Assembly: GCA_028140795.1 (NCBI GenBank)
Contig: JAOIOW010000003.1
Coordinates: 1 to 60,662 of the forward strand
Direction of reading: 5' to 3'
DNA from: Fidelibacterota bacterium
Lineage (GTDB): Bacteria; Fidelibacterota; Marinisomatia; Marinisomatales; Marinisomataceae
Length of the DNA: 60,662 bases
Positions 26,523 to 36,298 of the stretch are shown in pieces. Positions within the stretch are counted from its first letter, which is position 1, and the number at the start of each line of letters is the position of its first letter. The notes beneath the pieces are model-generated. The model was given only the letters and a program-made list of their open reading frames with translations, had not been told where the DNA came from and made no database searches. Position numbers and translations under genes: made by a program.

Positions 26523-26552
26523 TTTTAGAAGAACCTTTTAAGTTGACAGATA

Positions 26553-27488
26553 TTATAAAGAACCACTTAATGAAAACCTGATCATATCAGAATGAGGATC
26601 AAGCTCTCCACCCATCACATAACTTACATCAAAACCAAATGATTCAAAATCTGCACCTAAACCAAGCGTTGTATAATTTAAGTCACCTGACGGATCACTC
26701 ATAAAACCACCTCTAAGAGCAAAGTCTTCAACTAAATAGTATTCTAATCCTAAATTTGTTACAAATGTTTGGTCATTTACCTCATAGTTTAAGTCAAAAG
26801 CAACAAGAGCTTGACCTTCAAGAGTAAGCAAAGACATACCCATACCTAAACGTGTTGGCAAAGGGTCTTCTTCGCCATCATTAAAGCTTACACCAGGACC
26901 AATATTAGTTAATACTGCCCCAAGCTTTAAATTTGGATTATCCATCGCATTATTTTTGAAATAACCAACGTCCAATGCAAAGCTACCGCTTGAAGCATCA
27001 AGACTGTTTATAACTGCTAATTCTTGATAAAAATATTTTCCGTTAATACCCCAGGATGAAGAATCATCAATTTGTTTAGCATAAGAAAGATTTAATGCAT
27101 ACATGTAGCTAGAAAAAGAACCTAGTTCATTACCGTTTGCATCTGTGCTAATTTGATCGCCAAGATTTAAATAGGTAAAATGTCCACCAATGGATTCACC
27201 TTCTCTAAATGGCATAGCAAATGTAAGAAAATCGTAGGCCATATCATCAGCCAAGTTTGGCAGATAACTGGTATGCATGAAAGAAAATTCTTTCGAAGAC
27301 AAATTGGTCAATCCTGCAGGATTGTAGTATGTTGCATATGCGTCGTTTGCAACACCAATCTGAGCCTCTCCCATAGCATTTGATCTGGCGCCTGGATTAA
27401 TTGTTAAAAATAATGAGCCTGCTTGGCCTTGAGCTAAAGCAAGCTGGGAAAATAAAATCAGTGATAAAATAATGTGTTTTGTTCTCAT
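26553..27488 (-). CDS. PorV/UPF0164-family outer-membrane barrel protein
   Basis: A signal peptide (LILFSQLALAQGQA) precedes an outer-membrane barrel of about 290 residues. The N-terminal part has FLTINPGARSNAMGEAQIGV and ANDAYATYYNPAGLTNLSSK, which is the characteristic start of the PorV/PorQ/UPF0164 group. Many alternating beta strands follow, and the final strand ends in an aromatic-poor tail. In Bacteroidetes PorV belongs to type IX secretion, but the same fold is found where no such system exists, so that role is not claimed. The BamD gene next to it could assist assembly. Confidence 0.85.
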   Translation of the reverse strand: MRTKHIILSLILFSQLALAQGQAGSLFLTINPGARSNAMGEAQIGVANDAYATYYNPAGLTNLSSKEFSFMHTSYLPNLADDMAYDFLTFAMPFREGESIGGHFTYLNLGDQISTDANGNELGSFSSYMYALNLSYAKQIDDSSSWGINGKYFYQELAVINSLDASSGSFALDVGYFKNNAMDNPNLKLGAVLTNIGPGVSFNDGEEDPLPTRLGMGMSLLTLEGQALVAFDLNYEVNDQTFVTNLGLEYYLVEDFALRGGFMSDPSGDLNYTTLGLGADFESFGFDVSYVMGGELDPHSDMIRFSLSGSL

Positions 27489-27511
27489 AATACAATAAAG
27501 ATAAATATAAA

Positions 27512-29308
27512 TCAGTAAAAGAACAAAGGAATATATGTTATTAATATTACCCCTATTAATCTTATAAAAAAGAACGGTAATGTTGCGCTATAAATGGTTG
27601 GCATGTCTTTTTCAAACCTGTAGGAGGATAAATATAAATTCATTCCAACTGGGGGTGTAATATATCCAAGCTCAAGATTAGCAATGAAAATGATTGCTAA
27701 ATGAAATGGATCTATTCCAAAATAAGTTGCAAGAGGAGCAATTAATGGTACAACAACAATAATTGCAGAAAATACATCCATAAGACAACCAACAATTAAT
27801 AATAGAATATTTAGCGCTAGTAAAAATATAATTTTTGATGATATTGTACTTTGAACAAAGTTAAGAATTTTTAAAGGAATTTGTGCATCCACTAAATAGC
27901 CAGTAAATCCCATAGCAAAGCCAAGAATAATCAATACTCCACCTACTAGAGTAGAACAATCAATTATAATTTTAGGTAAATTTTTGAATGATATATCTTT
28001 AAAGATATACAATTCAACCGTTAACACATATAAAACTAATAGTGCGGCGCTTTCTACAAGAGTAGCAAAACCTGAAAAAAGGCTTAATATTATAAGCAAA
28101 GGTATTGCAATTTCCCATTTAGCTATTTTTGCAGTTTCAAAAGCATCTTTAAATACAAATATTTCAACCGTTTTACTTTTTGGTCTTTTATAAAGACCAT
28201 AAAAAAACATTATGCTCATTAAAAAAATTGCTGGAATTAATGCTTGTTTAAATAATTCTAATGGATTTATCCCAGCAGTGACTGAATAGATTATTGCTGG
28301 GAGACTTGGAGGAAAAAGCAATCCTAATGATCCTGCAGTTGTGATTATTCCTAATGAAAATTGTTTTGAATACCCATCATGTATTAAAATCGGATAAAGT
28401 ATTGCTCCTAAAGCAAGAATTGTAACTCCTGAACCCCCTGTTAAAGCAGTAAAAAAAGCGCATAAAAGCACAACTATTAAAACAGTTGAGCCTGGAAGCC
28501 AACCAAGACTGGCCTTGAAAAATCTAATTAATCTTTCTGAAATATTACTCTCAGCTAAAATGTATCCAGCAAGGGTAAATATTGGTATAGCAGCTAATGT
28601 TGGAGAAACAACTATTCTATATGCGCTATCGCTTATTGTAGAAATTAAATCATAGTTTGTTGCCCAATCTGAAGGCTCTGACAAAAAAAAGAAAATTGAT
28701 AATGAAGCTAATAGAATGAAAATTGGAAGTCCAAAAGCTACTAATGAAATCGCAAATAACACTTTGGCCCATAGTAGTAAAGGATTTGCTAGTGGAAACT
28801 GCCAAAAATAAAGAATTATAGTTGGTATGATTGAAATTACTGCTAACAAAACTCTATATTTTAAATCGGTACTACTAGTCATAATCATTTGATACCAAAT
28901 TAAAATTAGTCCTACTGGAATTATTGCCTGAGCAAACCATGTTGGAATATATGGTGCTATATAATCTGGATACTGAAAACCGATCTGTATCATTTTTAAG
29001 TATGATATTGATAAAACAAATACAATAGATAGCGAAAAAACATGAACAAAAAATTTAGGCCAATTCACTTTTGTAGATGAATCAAAAACAGGTTCTCTTA
29101 CGACAGATAATAATTTATTAGATCTTGCTGCAATTACTGCACCAATAAAACCAATCCATAATGTCATGTGCTGAACAATTTCTTGCGACGCTGGAATTGA
29201 AAAAAAACTGATATATCTTCCAAGAATCTGAAATATTGGAAAAGATATAAGAATCAAAAATAAAAATAAACAAAGCCAATCTATTGCTCTATTTAAATAA
29301 TTATTCAT
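27512..29308 (-). CDS. TRAP transporter fused permease (DctQ-DctM)
   Basis: One 598-residue membrane protein joins a DctQ-type small permease (about 1-185, with IVQHMTLWIGFIGAVIAARS) and a DctM-type large permease (about 190-598, with LTGGSGVTILALGAILYPIL, LLFPPSLPAIIYS and LELGYITPPVGMNLYLSSYR). TRAP systems import organic acids or amino acids using the sodium gradient. It overlaps the DctP-type binding protein gene by 8 bases. The substrate cannot be read from sequence. Confidence 0.93.
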   Translation of the reverse strand: MNNYLNRAIDWLCLFLFLILISFPIFQILGRYISFFSIPASQEIVQHMTLWIGFIGAVIAARSNKLLSVVREPVFDSSTKVNWPKFFVHVFSLSIVFVLSISYLKMIQIGFQYPDYIAPYIPTWFAQAIIPVGLILIWYQMIMTSSTDLKYRVLLAVISIIPTIILYFWQFPLANPLLLWAKVLFAISLVAFGLPIFILLASLSIFFFLSEPSDWATNYDLISTISDSAYRIVVSPTLAAIPIFTLAGYILAESNISERLIRFFKASLGWLPGSTVLIVVLLCAFFTALTGGSGVTILALGAILYPILIHDGYSKQFSLGIITTAGSLGLLFPPSLPAIIYSVTAGINPLELFKQALIPAIFLMSIMFFYGLYKRPKSKTVEIFVFKDAFETAKIAKWEIAIPLLIILSLFSGFATLVESAALLVLYVLTVELYIFKDISFKNLPKIIIDCSTLVGGVLIILGFAMGFTGYLVDAQIPLKILNFVQSTISSKIIFLLALNILLLIVGCLMDVFSAIIVVVPLIAPLATYFGIDPFHLAIIFIANLELGYITPPVGMNLYLSSYRFEKDMPTIYSATLPFFFIRLIGVILITYIPLFFY

Positions 29309-30278
29309 TTATAGCAGAAATCACTTTTTCATATATGTCAGTCGATAAGAATGTTTCTACGACATCAGGGGTAATTTCATCTTTGAAATCATTCCAAACA
29401 GCAATTTCTTCATCTGAAGGTTTTTTTATCTTCAAACCGTAGTCTTGCATAACTTGAATAGCTTTTTTTTCCATTTCTCTTCCACTTTTTTGATATTTTT
29501 TACCAATATCATTTGCTATTTCCATCATAATTTTTTGATGTTCAGGTTTAATTTTTTTCCATACTCTCTCGTCAACAATAACAGCTCCAACAAATGCCCC
29601 CCATTTAAGATCAAGCATATTTGGCATCAAGGCTGACCAACCTGAACTCAGAGATAAAATTGGCACTGTTTGCATGCTATTAATCATTCCAGTTTGAAGA
29701 GATGTTAAAATATCGGTTTCTGATACAGGTACAGCATTAAATCCAAATTTTTTAAAAAGCTCAACTGTAATATAATCACCAGCCGTGGTATAAATTTTTG
29801 CATCCATTAAATCCTTAGGAACAGAGATCTCTTCAGCAGAAAACCAATACACCCAACCAATATCAACTAAAAAAAGTAATTTAAAACCACTTTGAGATAG
29901 CCCTTCTGAGATATCGTTAAACATCACAGATTTTACTTTATCAATTTCTTCATAGTTCTGAAAGCCCATTGGCAGTGTAAAGGCCTGAATTTGATCAGTC
30001 AATTCTGCAAGGCCTATTGACGACATGGCTGAAGCTTGTATCTGCCCTACTCTCATCTTTCTTATGGTATCTCTTTCTCCCCCTACAACCCCATTAGGAT
30101 AAATTCTTAATTGTACTTGACCTCCAGTTTCCTGTTGCCATCTTTGACCCATTTCAAATAAAAGATTGTAGTATTCAGTACCTTCTGGAGCTACAGTCGC
30201 AAGTTTTATTACTATGGGTCTTGCAAAAATAATATTTGATAAAAATAGGAGTGTTAATACGTTTCTGAAAATTTTCAT
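29301..30278 (-). CDS. TRAP transporter substrate-binding protein (DctP type)
   Basis: After a signal peptide (LTLLFLSNIIFARP) the protein shows the DctP fold: IKLATVAPEGTEYYNLLFEM, IYPNGVVGGERDTIRKMRVG, the MGFQNYEEID loop, and YTTAGDYITVELFKKFG. The arginine before the second lobe, needed for carboxylate binding in many members, could be one of the R residues in the RKMRVG stretch. It captures substrate in the periplasm and passes it to the fused permease just downstream. The TatT-like gene lies immediately upstream. Confidence 0.93.
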   Translation of the reverse strand: MKIFRNVLTLLFLSNIIFARPIVIKLATVAPEGTEYYNLLFEMGQRWQQETGGQVQLRIYPNGVVGGERDTIRKMRVGQIQASAMSSIGLAELTDQIQAFTLPMGFQNYEEIDKVKSVMFNDISEGLSQSGFKLLFLVDIGWVYWFSAEEISVPKDLMDAKIYTTAGDYITVELFKKFGFNAVPVSETDILTSLQTGMINSMQTVPILSLSSGWSALMPNMLDLKWGAFVGAVIVDERVWKKIKPEHQKIMMEIANDIGKKYQKSGREMEKKAIQVMQDYGLKIKKPSDEEIAVWNDFKDEITPDVVETFLSTDIYEKVISAINE

Positions 30279-30286
30279 AAAATAAT

Positions 30287-31153
30287 TTACATATAAAATA
30301 AATCATCTACTCTTGATTTTAACCATTTGGCACGAGACTGAGATAATTTGTTAGATTGTTTCAAACTTTTATCTTTATTTATGTCAATATTTATTGCCTT
30401 ATCCAGCAGCTCAATAAATAATTTCTTATCCTGTTTTGACACAGCATAATTTTCTGCTAAAGTGACATATATTGAAGCATTTAAGCCATTTGACTGTTTT
30501 TCGGCTAAATCAAAAAATGATAAAGCTGTTTTTTGAGCATTTTTATCACCACTTAAATCGTTTAAGTACACACTCATCATAGCAGCGCTAAGCGTACCAT
30601 TTTCCCAATTTGGATCAATATTTATGGCACTTTCTAGCAACCATTTTATATTAGGTAGATCAATTAAATATTGAGGATCTCCTTGACTAGCTTGAATTGA
30701 TCCTGCTAGAGAACCGCTTAACCAATATAAATAGTCAATATCCTCTTTTTCAAAAGTTATTTCTTCTTTATTCCTCATTTTTTGTACGAAGTTTTCGTAT
30801 TTAATTTCTAGAGCATTAAATAAATAATTTCTAGAAATAACAAATAAATCCAAGGATTTTGCATAATAATCTCTGGATTTATAATAGTCGCTGTACATTA
30901 ATCTATCTCCTTTTTCCATCAAAATTCCATAAGCATACGTTATGCGACTCTTTGATGCATTAAGATAGAAAAGTTGATTATTAGGATTTTTTTGAATTTT
31001 CCTTTTTTGAGATTCAAAGGATAATGGTAATGCTATTTCTGCTACTTCTGAACCTAGCATCATTTTATTGTTTACAGCACAGCTATTCAAAATAATAAAA
31101 ATCAAAAATAGAGGGGTTTTACGAACTAAAAACTTGTTTAATAAATTAATCAT
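30287..31153 (-). CDS. TatT-like TPR lipoprotein partner of the TRAP transporter
   Basis: I chose ATG at 31153, which overlaps the glyA stop by 8 bases and gives a lipoprotein signal ending [13 protein letters not shown]. The mature part is helical and TPR-like ([20 protein letters not shown], then [20 protein letters not shown]). This matches TatT proteins, the periplasmic trimeric TPR subunits of TPAT transporters first described in Treponema. The position next to the DctP and fused QM genes strongly supports that reading. It is expected to form a pore-like trimer that binds the substrate-binding protein. Confidence 0.82.
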   Translation of the reverse strand: MINLLNKFLVRKTPLFLIFIILNSCAVNNKMMLGSEVAEIALPLSFESQKRKIQKNPNNQLFYLNASKSRITYAYGILMEKGDRLMYSDYYKSRDYYAKSLDLFVISRNYLFNALEIKYENFVQKMRNKEEITFEKEDIDYLYWLSGSLAGSIQASQGDPQYLIDLPNIKWLLESAINIDPNWENGTLSAAMMSVYLNDLSGDKNAQKTALSFFDLAEKQSNGLNASIYVTLAENYAVSKQDKKLFIELLDKAINIDINKDKSLKQSNKLSQSRAKWLKSRVDDLFYM

Positions 31154-32432
31154 ATATTCGAAAAGATGAGCACAGCTCATTGACATGCTTTTTAACTGAT
31201 TGAATTTTGTCTTTATTATCATGATTTAAAATGACTTGATCTATTAAATCAACAATAATTTTAACTTCATCTACACCCATTCCCCTAGTCGTCATAGCTG
31301 GAGAACCAATTCTAATTCCACTTGTAACAAATGGACTTTTGGGATCAAAAGGGATCATATTTTTATTTACGGTAATTCCTGCTTCGTCAAGAGCAATTTC
31401 TGCAGCTTTTCCAGAAATATTTTTGTTCTGCAGATCAATTAAGACTAAGTGAGTGTCTGTTCCACCAGATATTAATTCATACCCTTTAGACTTAAACTCC
31501 TCAGCAAAACATTGTGCATTATCAAGAACTCTTCTTATATAAGTTTTAAAAGATGGTTCAAGCGCCTCTTTAAATGCTACTGCTTTTGCGGCAATGATAT
31601 GCATAAGCGGCCCACCTTGCATTCCAGGCATTACAGCGCTATCGATTAGCTCAGACATCATTTTAACTCTTCCTGATTTTGGTGCAACTTTACCAAATGG
31701 ATTTTCATAGTCACTTCCAAGCAAAATTATACCACCTCTTGGGCCTCTGAGTGATTTGTGTGTACTGGTAGAAACAACATGACAGTGCGGAAATGGTGAA
31801 GGATGCATTTCAGCAGCTATTAATCCTGAATTATGGCAAATATCCCCGTGTAAAAATGCTCCGACTTCGTCCGCAACTTCCCTAAATTTTTCAAATTCAA
31901 CTGTTCTTGGATAAGCGCTTGCACCACAAATAATAATTTTAGGTTTGTATTCTCTAGCTTTTTCTAACAAGTCATCAAAATCTACCAATCCAGTATCTTG
32001 TTTTACTTGAAAAGTAACAGAATTATAAATTTGACCTGAAAAGCTTACTTTAGATCCATGTGTTAAATGTCCACCATGACTCAAATCTAAACCCATAATA
32101 CAATCTCCAGGCTGTAAATAAGCAAGATAAACACCCATATTGCCAGATGAACCTGAATGAGGTTGGACATTGGCATATTCCGCCTTAAAAAGTCTTTTAG
32201 CTCTATCAATTGCTAAATTTTCTGCCTCGTCAACATGAATGCATCCACCGTAATATCTTTTACCAGGATAACCTTCAGCATATTTGTTTGTGAGAACAGA
32301 ACCTGCAGTTTCAAGAACGGCTTTACTAGTGAAATTTTCGGATGCAATCAGTTCCAAATAGCCATTTTGTCTATTTAATTCAGATTGAATTATATCATAG
32401 ATTTTTTTGTCTTTTTCTTTGACAATAGACAT
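31146..32432 (-). CDS. glyA: Serine hydroxymethyltransferase
   Basis: GlyA interconverts serine and glycine with tetrahydrofolate, feeding one-carbon metabolism. The 428-residue protein includes [53 protein letters not shown] and the PLP lysine in [17 protein letters not shown] chose ATG at 32432; an upstream TTG codon extends the frame by one residue. It is followed without a gap by the TatT-like gene, which may mean the transporter is co-expressed with folate metabolism. This is only a positional hint. Confidence 0.96.
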   Translation of the reverse strand: MSIVKEKDKKIYDIIQSELNRQNGYLELIASENFTSKAVLETAGSVLTNKYAEGYPGKRYYGGCIHVDEAENLAIDRAKRLFKAEYANVQPHSGSSGNMGVYLAYLQPGDCIMGLDLSHGGHLTHGSKVSFSGQIYNSVTFQVKQDTGLVDFDDLLEKAREYKPKIIICGASAYPRTVEFEKFREVADEVGAFLHGDICHNSGLIAAEMHPSPFPHCHVVSTSTHKSLRGPRGGIILLGSDYENPFGKVAPKSGRVKMMSELIDSAVMPGMQGGPLMHIIAAKAVAFKEALEPSFKTYIRRVLDNAQCFAEEFKSKGYELISGGTDTHLVLIDLQNKNISGKAAEIALDEAGITVNKNMIPFDPKSPFVTSGIRIGSPAMTTRGMGVDEVKIIVDLIDQVILNHDNKDKIQSVKKHVNELCSSFRIYD

Positions 32433-32435
32433 CAA

Positions 32436-33770
32436 TTACCAATCAGATTGTTTAGATAAAGATTCTGAAACCCATTCATAACATCTTCCACTTGGAGAAA
32501 CCTTTCCAGAAGCTTGAACATCTTTATCAGTCATAAACCAATCTGCATAACTAAATAAAACCTCATTTTCTTCTAACCAATTTTTTTGCTTAAAATATTT
32601 TGAATTGCCTTTGTTTTCAGCTTTAACAAAATATTCGTAAGCAAGTGAGGCTACAATTTTGTCAGATCGAGAAAAATTATCTCCTCTACATGACTGCATA
32701 GCTTTATAATAAAGATTACCCATATGAGCTAAAGATTCGGCATTATTTCTTGAAATTTTCATAGATTTTTGACCCCATTCAAATGCAGACTCAAAATCGT
32801 CCATCTCAATACTGTTTACAGAAATTAATAATGCAACTCTAAAATTATTTCTATCAAGCTCAAATAAGTCTTCAAGAATGTCAACAGCATCATCAAAATC
32901 AGAGTTTTCATTGTAAGCTTTACCAAGCGACATGTATACCATACTATTGTCACGATTGTAACTTAAAGTATTTTCAAGGACATCAATTGCTTCGTCTGTT
33001 TCGCCATTAGACATTAATTTCTCAGCATACTCAACTGCATATGAGGCATTATCTGGATTGTCTTCAAATCTTGCTTTAAAAATTTCAAGTGGATCCTCGC
33101 CAGAGTCTTCATACACTCTTGCCAATTCAGACTGAACTGATGCATTATTTGGATCAATATTTAAAACCTTCTTTAAAACAGAAATTTGTTCATCTGTTCT
33201 CCCTTGCTTTCCGTAAGCCTTAGCTAAATCTCTTAACGAATCAATATCTCTAGATCCAGTATCCATCAAGCGTTCATATTCAATTATCATTTCATCAATT
33301 TTATCTTGTTTCTTGTAAGCATATGCTAATCTGGTCATCAAAGAAGTATTTTCAGGAAGCTCTTGTAAGCCTTTCGTCAACACCTTTTCTGATTCTTCAA
33401 ATTTTCCAAGATTTTGTAATGCAATAGACCAGTAAAGATAAACATCATCAGCATTTACCCAATCTGAATTCCATTGATCACACCTCAGCTCCATTAAATC
33501 AGAGTAAGATTGAGCGCTTAACTCCCAATTGCTGCTCCTGTAGTATTCAGCAGCACTACTAGATAATTGAGGACATCTATCTTCCTGTTCATATTCAATA
33601 GAATATGGATACCATCCTTCATTGTAGATAAGTCTGGTAGCTTCTCTACAATCAACAATTTTTATTTCTACATCATTTGTTATTCTTAACTGCTCACCTC
33701 TTTTACATTGGGCATTTAAACCAGAAGTGAAAATGATTAAAAAAACGATTGTATATAAATAATTTTTCAT
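32436..33770 (-). CDS. Exported TPR protein
   Basis: A signal peptide (YTIVFLIIFTSGLNAQC) leads into an N-terminal beta-type segment with QLRITNDVEIKIVDCREATR, then about ten canonical TPRs, for example VYLYWSIALQNLGKFEESEK, ASVQSELARVYEDSGEDPLE and MVYMSLGKAYNENSDFDDAV. The Cys after the signal (AQCKRG) is not in a lipobox, so the protein is more likely soluble in the periplasm or outer-membrane associated. It lies between glyA and an outer-membrane barrel gene and could scaffold envelope machinery. No more specific role is visible. Confidence 0.82.
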   Translation of the reverse strand: MKNYLYTIVFLIIFTSGLNAQCKRGEQLRITNDVEIKIVDCREATRLIYNEGWYPYSIEYEQEDRCPQLSSSAAEYYRSSNWELSAQSYSDLMELRCDQWNSDWVNADDVYLYWSIALQNLGKFEESEKVLTKGLQELPENTSLMTRLAYAYKKQDKIDEMIIEYERLMDTGSRDIDSLRDLAKAYGKQGRTDEQISVLKKVLNIDPNNASVQSELARVYEDSGEDPLEIFKARFEDNPDNASYAVEYAEKLMSNGETDEAIDVLENTLSYNRDNSMVYMSLGKAYNENSDFDDAVDILEDLFELDRNNFRVALLISVNSIEMDDFESAFEWGQKSMKISRNNAESLAHMGNLYYKAMQSCRGDNFSRSDKIVASLAYEYFVKAENKGNSKYFKQKNWLEENEVLFSYADWFMTDKDVQASGKVSPSGRCYEWVSESLSKQSDW

Positions 33771-33785
33771 ACTTTTTTCCTAAAA

Positions 33786-35030
33786 TTAAATTTCTCTTCT
33801 TTTAACGAACCACAAGTCACCAATACTAATACCTAAATTAAAAGAATGTAATGTTTCGTTTCCAACTAAGTACAATCCATCTCTTTTTGCTAACTTATAT
33901 CCAAGGTCAATTTGATTTCCTGTAATTCCAAAATTAAATCCTATACCTAAACCTAAACCAACTTCATTAATATTTTCAAGATTTTTAACTCCATAATTCT
34001 GCAAAAATAATGATCCTTTAAAATTATAACGATCTCTTGAGAAAGGCTGAGCAAACTTAATATACGACAAACTTAGTTTATTTTTACTATCTAAATATCC
34101 GCCATAAATAGAGCTGTTTAAATTATGTTCACCATTATCATTCCATAATAAAAGCTCTGCTTGTAAGTGCTTTCTTGGACTAAACTCATAATCAGCTCCG
34201 AAAGTGAATGATGAAATTTTTAACTCATCATTAAATTTTTGATTTAATGGCAATAAAGCTTGTCCAATATCTGGAAAATCATTTACATCATGATAATTGT
34301 TATCATTTAAATCAATAAAGGCTTGGTATGAATCATTTTCTATATTGATACCTTTTAAAGGCATGCTTAATGAAGCTGATAGAAATATTGGATTATCTTT
34401 GAATTTTACTCTATTTGTCGAATAAAATAAATCAACCATAGTTCCTGAAAAATAATCTCTCGATTGGAGCAAATGATTATCATTATCAATTACAAGATTT
34501 CTAGTGTATCTTGAGGAACCGAATACAATATTCAAATTAGCTCCAATACTATCAAAATCGCTCAATTTATAACCAAATGATAAAGAGCCCTTAGAAGGAC
34601 CACCAGAAGAACTATTCAATCTAGTATATAGTAATTCCTCCTCATTAAAAGTAAAAGAAGTCGTTGTAGTATCATTAATAACAACTTCTCTAGATAAAAA
34701 TGGCTCAAAAGAAACTCCAAATGCCATTTTTTGTTTCCATGGTATTACTAATTTAGCCGAAGAAAGTGAAAAATTTGTACTACTACTTGATTGAAAATTA
34801 GCATTTTGGACGCCAACTGAAGTGTTTAAATATGAAAATAACAAATTATGCCAAGTAGAAGGATTTGATATAGAAACTTTATCTTTAAAAGAAGGTAACA
34901 ACTGGTTTGATACTCCAACAGATGAAGCATCGCTATTATCAACAGATGACCCAAATCCATAGCCGCTCATTGCATTTTGAGGTAAAGCAAGCGTTAAAAA
35001 CAATAGAATAAAAAACTTACGGCTCAACAT
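33786..35030 (-). CDS. Outer-membrane beta-barrel protein, unknown
   Basis: The start at 35030 gives a signal peptide MLSRKFFILLFLTLALPQNA, and this ATG overlaps the stop of the upstream lipoprotein by 14 bases. The mature protein alternates polar and aromatic residues over about 390 residues in a strand pattern (for example FGVSFEPFLSR, LSFGYKLSDFDSIGANLNIV) and contains ISNPSTWHNL near the N-terminus as in UPF0164/FadL-like porins. It probably forms a channel in the outer membrane or anchors a surface system. The first residues after the signal are unusually serine-rich. It is translationally linked to the lipoprotein. Confidence 0.75.
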   Translation of the reverse strand: MLSRKFFILLFLTLALPQNAMSGYGFGSSVDNSDASSVGVSNQLLPSFKDKVSISNPSTWHNLLFSYLNTSVGVQNANFQSSSSTNFSLSSAKLVIPWKQKMAFGVSFEPFLSREVVINDTTTTSFTFNEEELLYTRLNSSSGGPSKGSLSFGYKLSDFDSIGANLNIVFGSSRYTRNLVIDNDNHLLQSRDYFSGTMVDLFYSTNRVKFKDNPIFLSASLSMPLKGINIENDSYQAFIDLNDNNYHDVNDFPDIGQALLPLNQKFNDELKISSFTFGADYEFSPRKHLQAELLLWNDNGEHNLNSSIYGGYLDSKNKLSLSYIKFAQPFSRDRYNFKGSLFLQNYGVKNLENINEVGLGLGIGFNFGITGNQIDLGYKLAKRDGLYLVGNETLHSFNLGISIGDLWFVKRREI

Positions 35031-36294
35031 ACATAACCTCAATGGCATTTAAGTTTAAATTTACCTTATCAAATGGACTGTTAACTGGAGCGCTGTAAAT
35101 CATCAACTCATTATGTTGAAATAGACCATTTTTATATCCCTGTAAAAATGCCTGAATAGGAATTCTTACTTGATTATCTTCAATTTTTCTTGAAACAATA
35201 AAGTTTGGATCAATGATATAACTAGTTTCAACTTCAGAAGAAGAATCCCCCCCGTCTTCAGAAGTGTCAATAAATGGAGAAGTAAAATTCCAATTTTGCA
35301 CTGAATCTTGAATAGCGCTAATAATAACATAAAATTCATCGTCCTCGAGAAGATTTGAGTCTTCTAAATCAAGAACTATATTAGAATTTTTAAATAGCTC
35401 ATTTCTGGATAATGTATCCAAAAGATTTAAATCAAATTCAATGATAGATCTTAAACCCGAAGCTGAGTTAAGCGAAATATAATTAAAATCATTATCATTA
35501 ATTGCTGGCGGACTAAAAACATTAATATCTTTTTGCGAAAAAAATGTAATAAAAGTATCTAAAGTTGTTTGCTCATCAATAATTGCCTTGTACCATACAC
35601 GCATTTTTGGACCATTTGCAGATTCATTGCTTTCAAGAGAAAATAATTCATCAAGTGTACTTCCAGTATTTTTAAGCATAAAAGTTCTTGCTGGGTATGT
35701 ATCTGTATTTAAAAAATACTCCTTGAGGTTACTTAATGATCCATCTTCTTCTGTAAACATTATTTTAACCGTATCTAAACCAGTTGAATCTGGAGTAAAA
35801 TCTTCAGGAGCTAAATAAATCTCATTTAATAAAAAAGAATTTGATTCAAAATCAACAAAATCACCTTGATTATAGAAATTTAAAGAATCTGAAAATACAC
35901 TATCATTTTCAGTTGTAATAGAAAATAGGCCAAGATCAAATCCAGTGCTCAAAGAATCTTCTGTTTGAAAGAAAACCATTGCACTGTCCACTTGAATTGA
36001 ATCTGCTAGTAGATCAACAAGACTAACCGGTGGGATATTTCCAGAAAAAAGAGTCATTTGAACTAATGAGTATAAGTTTTCAGATTCTTTTATGCTTCCA
36101 AAGAATAATTTATCTCTTGTACTAAATTGAGGATAAGTTTGAAAGAGCTTGCTATTGGTTTGAGGTAAAGTTGAGGTTTGTATAGTTGAATCTTTATTTT
36201 CGATTTCGTCATAGATGATTGTTTCTTCACTACAAGACGTAATGAAAATCATTAAAATTAATAATTTCATGGCATCTAAAATGAATCTGAACAT
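35017..36294 (-). CDS. Large exported lipoprotein (DUF4270-like position), unknown
   Basis: The lipobox is clear: MKLLILMIFITSCSEET. The ATG could be at 36294 (used here) or 36270; both keep the signal. The mature protein of about 400 residues is acidic, rich in Ser, Thr, Asp and beta-sheet, with repeated PDSTGLDTVKI and LDEDDEFYVIIS type segments. In Bacteroidetes a DUF4270 lipoprotein commonly follows the stand-alone starch-synthase-like gene, and that is the order here, so it may be the counterpart. This is a synteny argument from memory; the sequence itself shows no named domain. A barrel gene overlaps its stop. Confidence 0.7.
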   Translation of the reverse strand: MFRFILDAMKLLILMIFITSCSEETIIYDEIENKDSTIQTSTLPQTNSKLFQTYPQFSTRDKLFFGSIKESENLYSLVQMTLFSGNIPPVSLVDLLADSIQVDSAMVFFQTEDSLSTGFDLGLFSITTENDSVFSDSLNFYNQGDFVDFESNSFLLNEIYLAPEDFTPDSTGLDTVKIMFTEEDGSLSNLKEYFLNTDTYPARTFMLKNTGSTLDELFSLESNESANGPKMRVWYKAIIDEQTTLDTFITFFSQKDINVFSPPAINDNDFNYISLNSASGLRSIIEFDLNLLDTLSRNELFKNSNIVLDLEDSNLLEDDEFYVIISAIQDSVQNWNFTSPFIDTSEDGGDSSSEVETSYIIDPNFIVSRKIEDNQVRIPIQAFLQGYKNGLFQHNELMIYSAPVNSPFDKVNLNLNAIEVMYVEP

Positions 36295-36298
36295 ATAA

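Noticed and set aside
26553-27488. PorV-like barrel taken as evidence of type IX secretion
   Set aside because: No other type IX gene (PorK, PorL, PorM, PorN, SprA) is in the window, no secreted protein here has a recognisable type IX C-terminal domain, and the UPF0164 group also occurs without that system.
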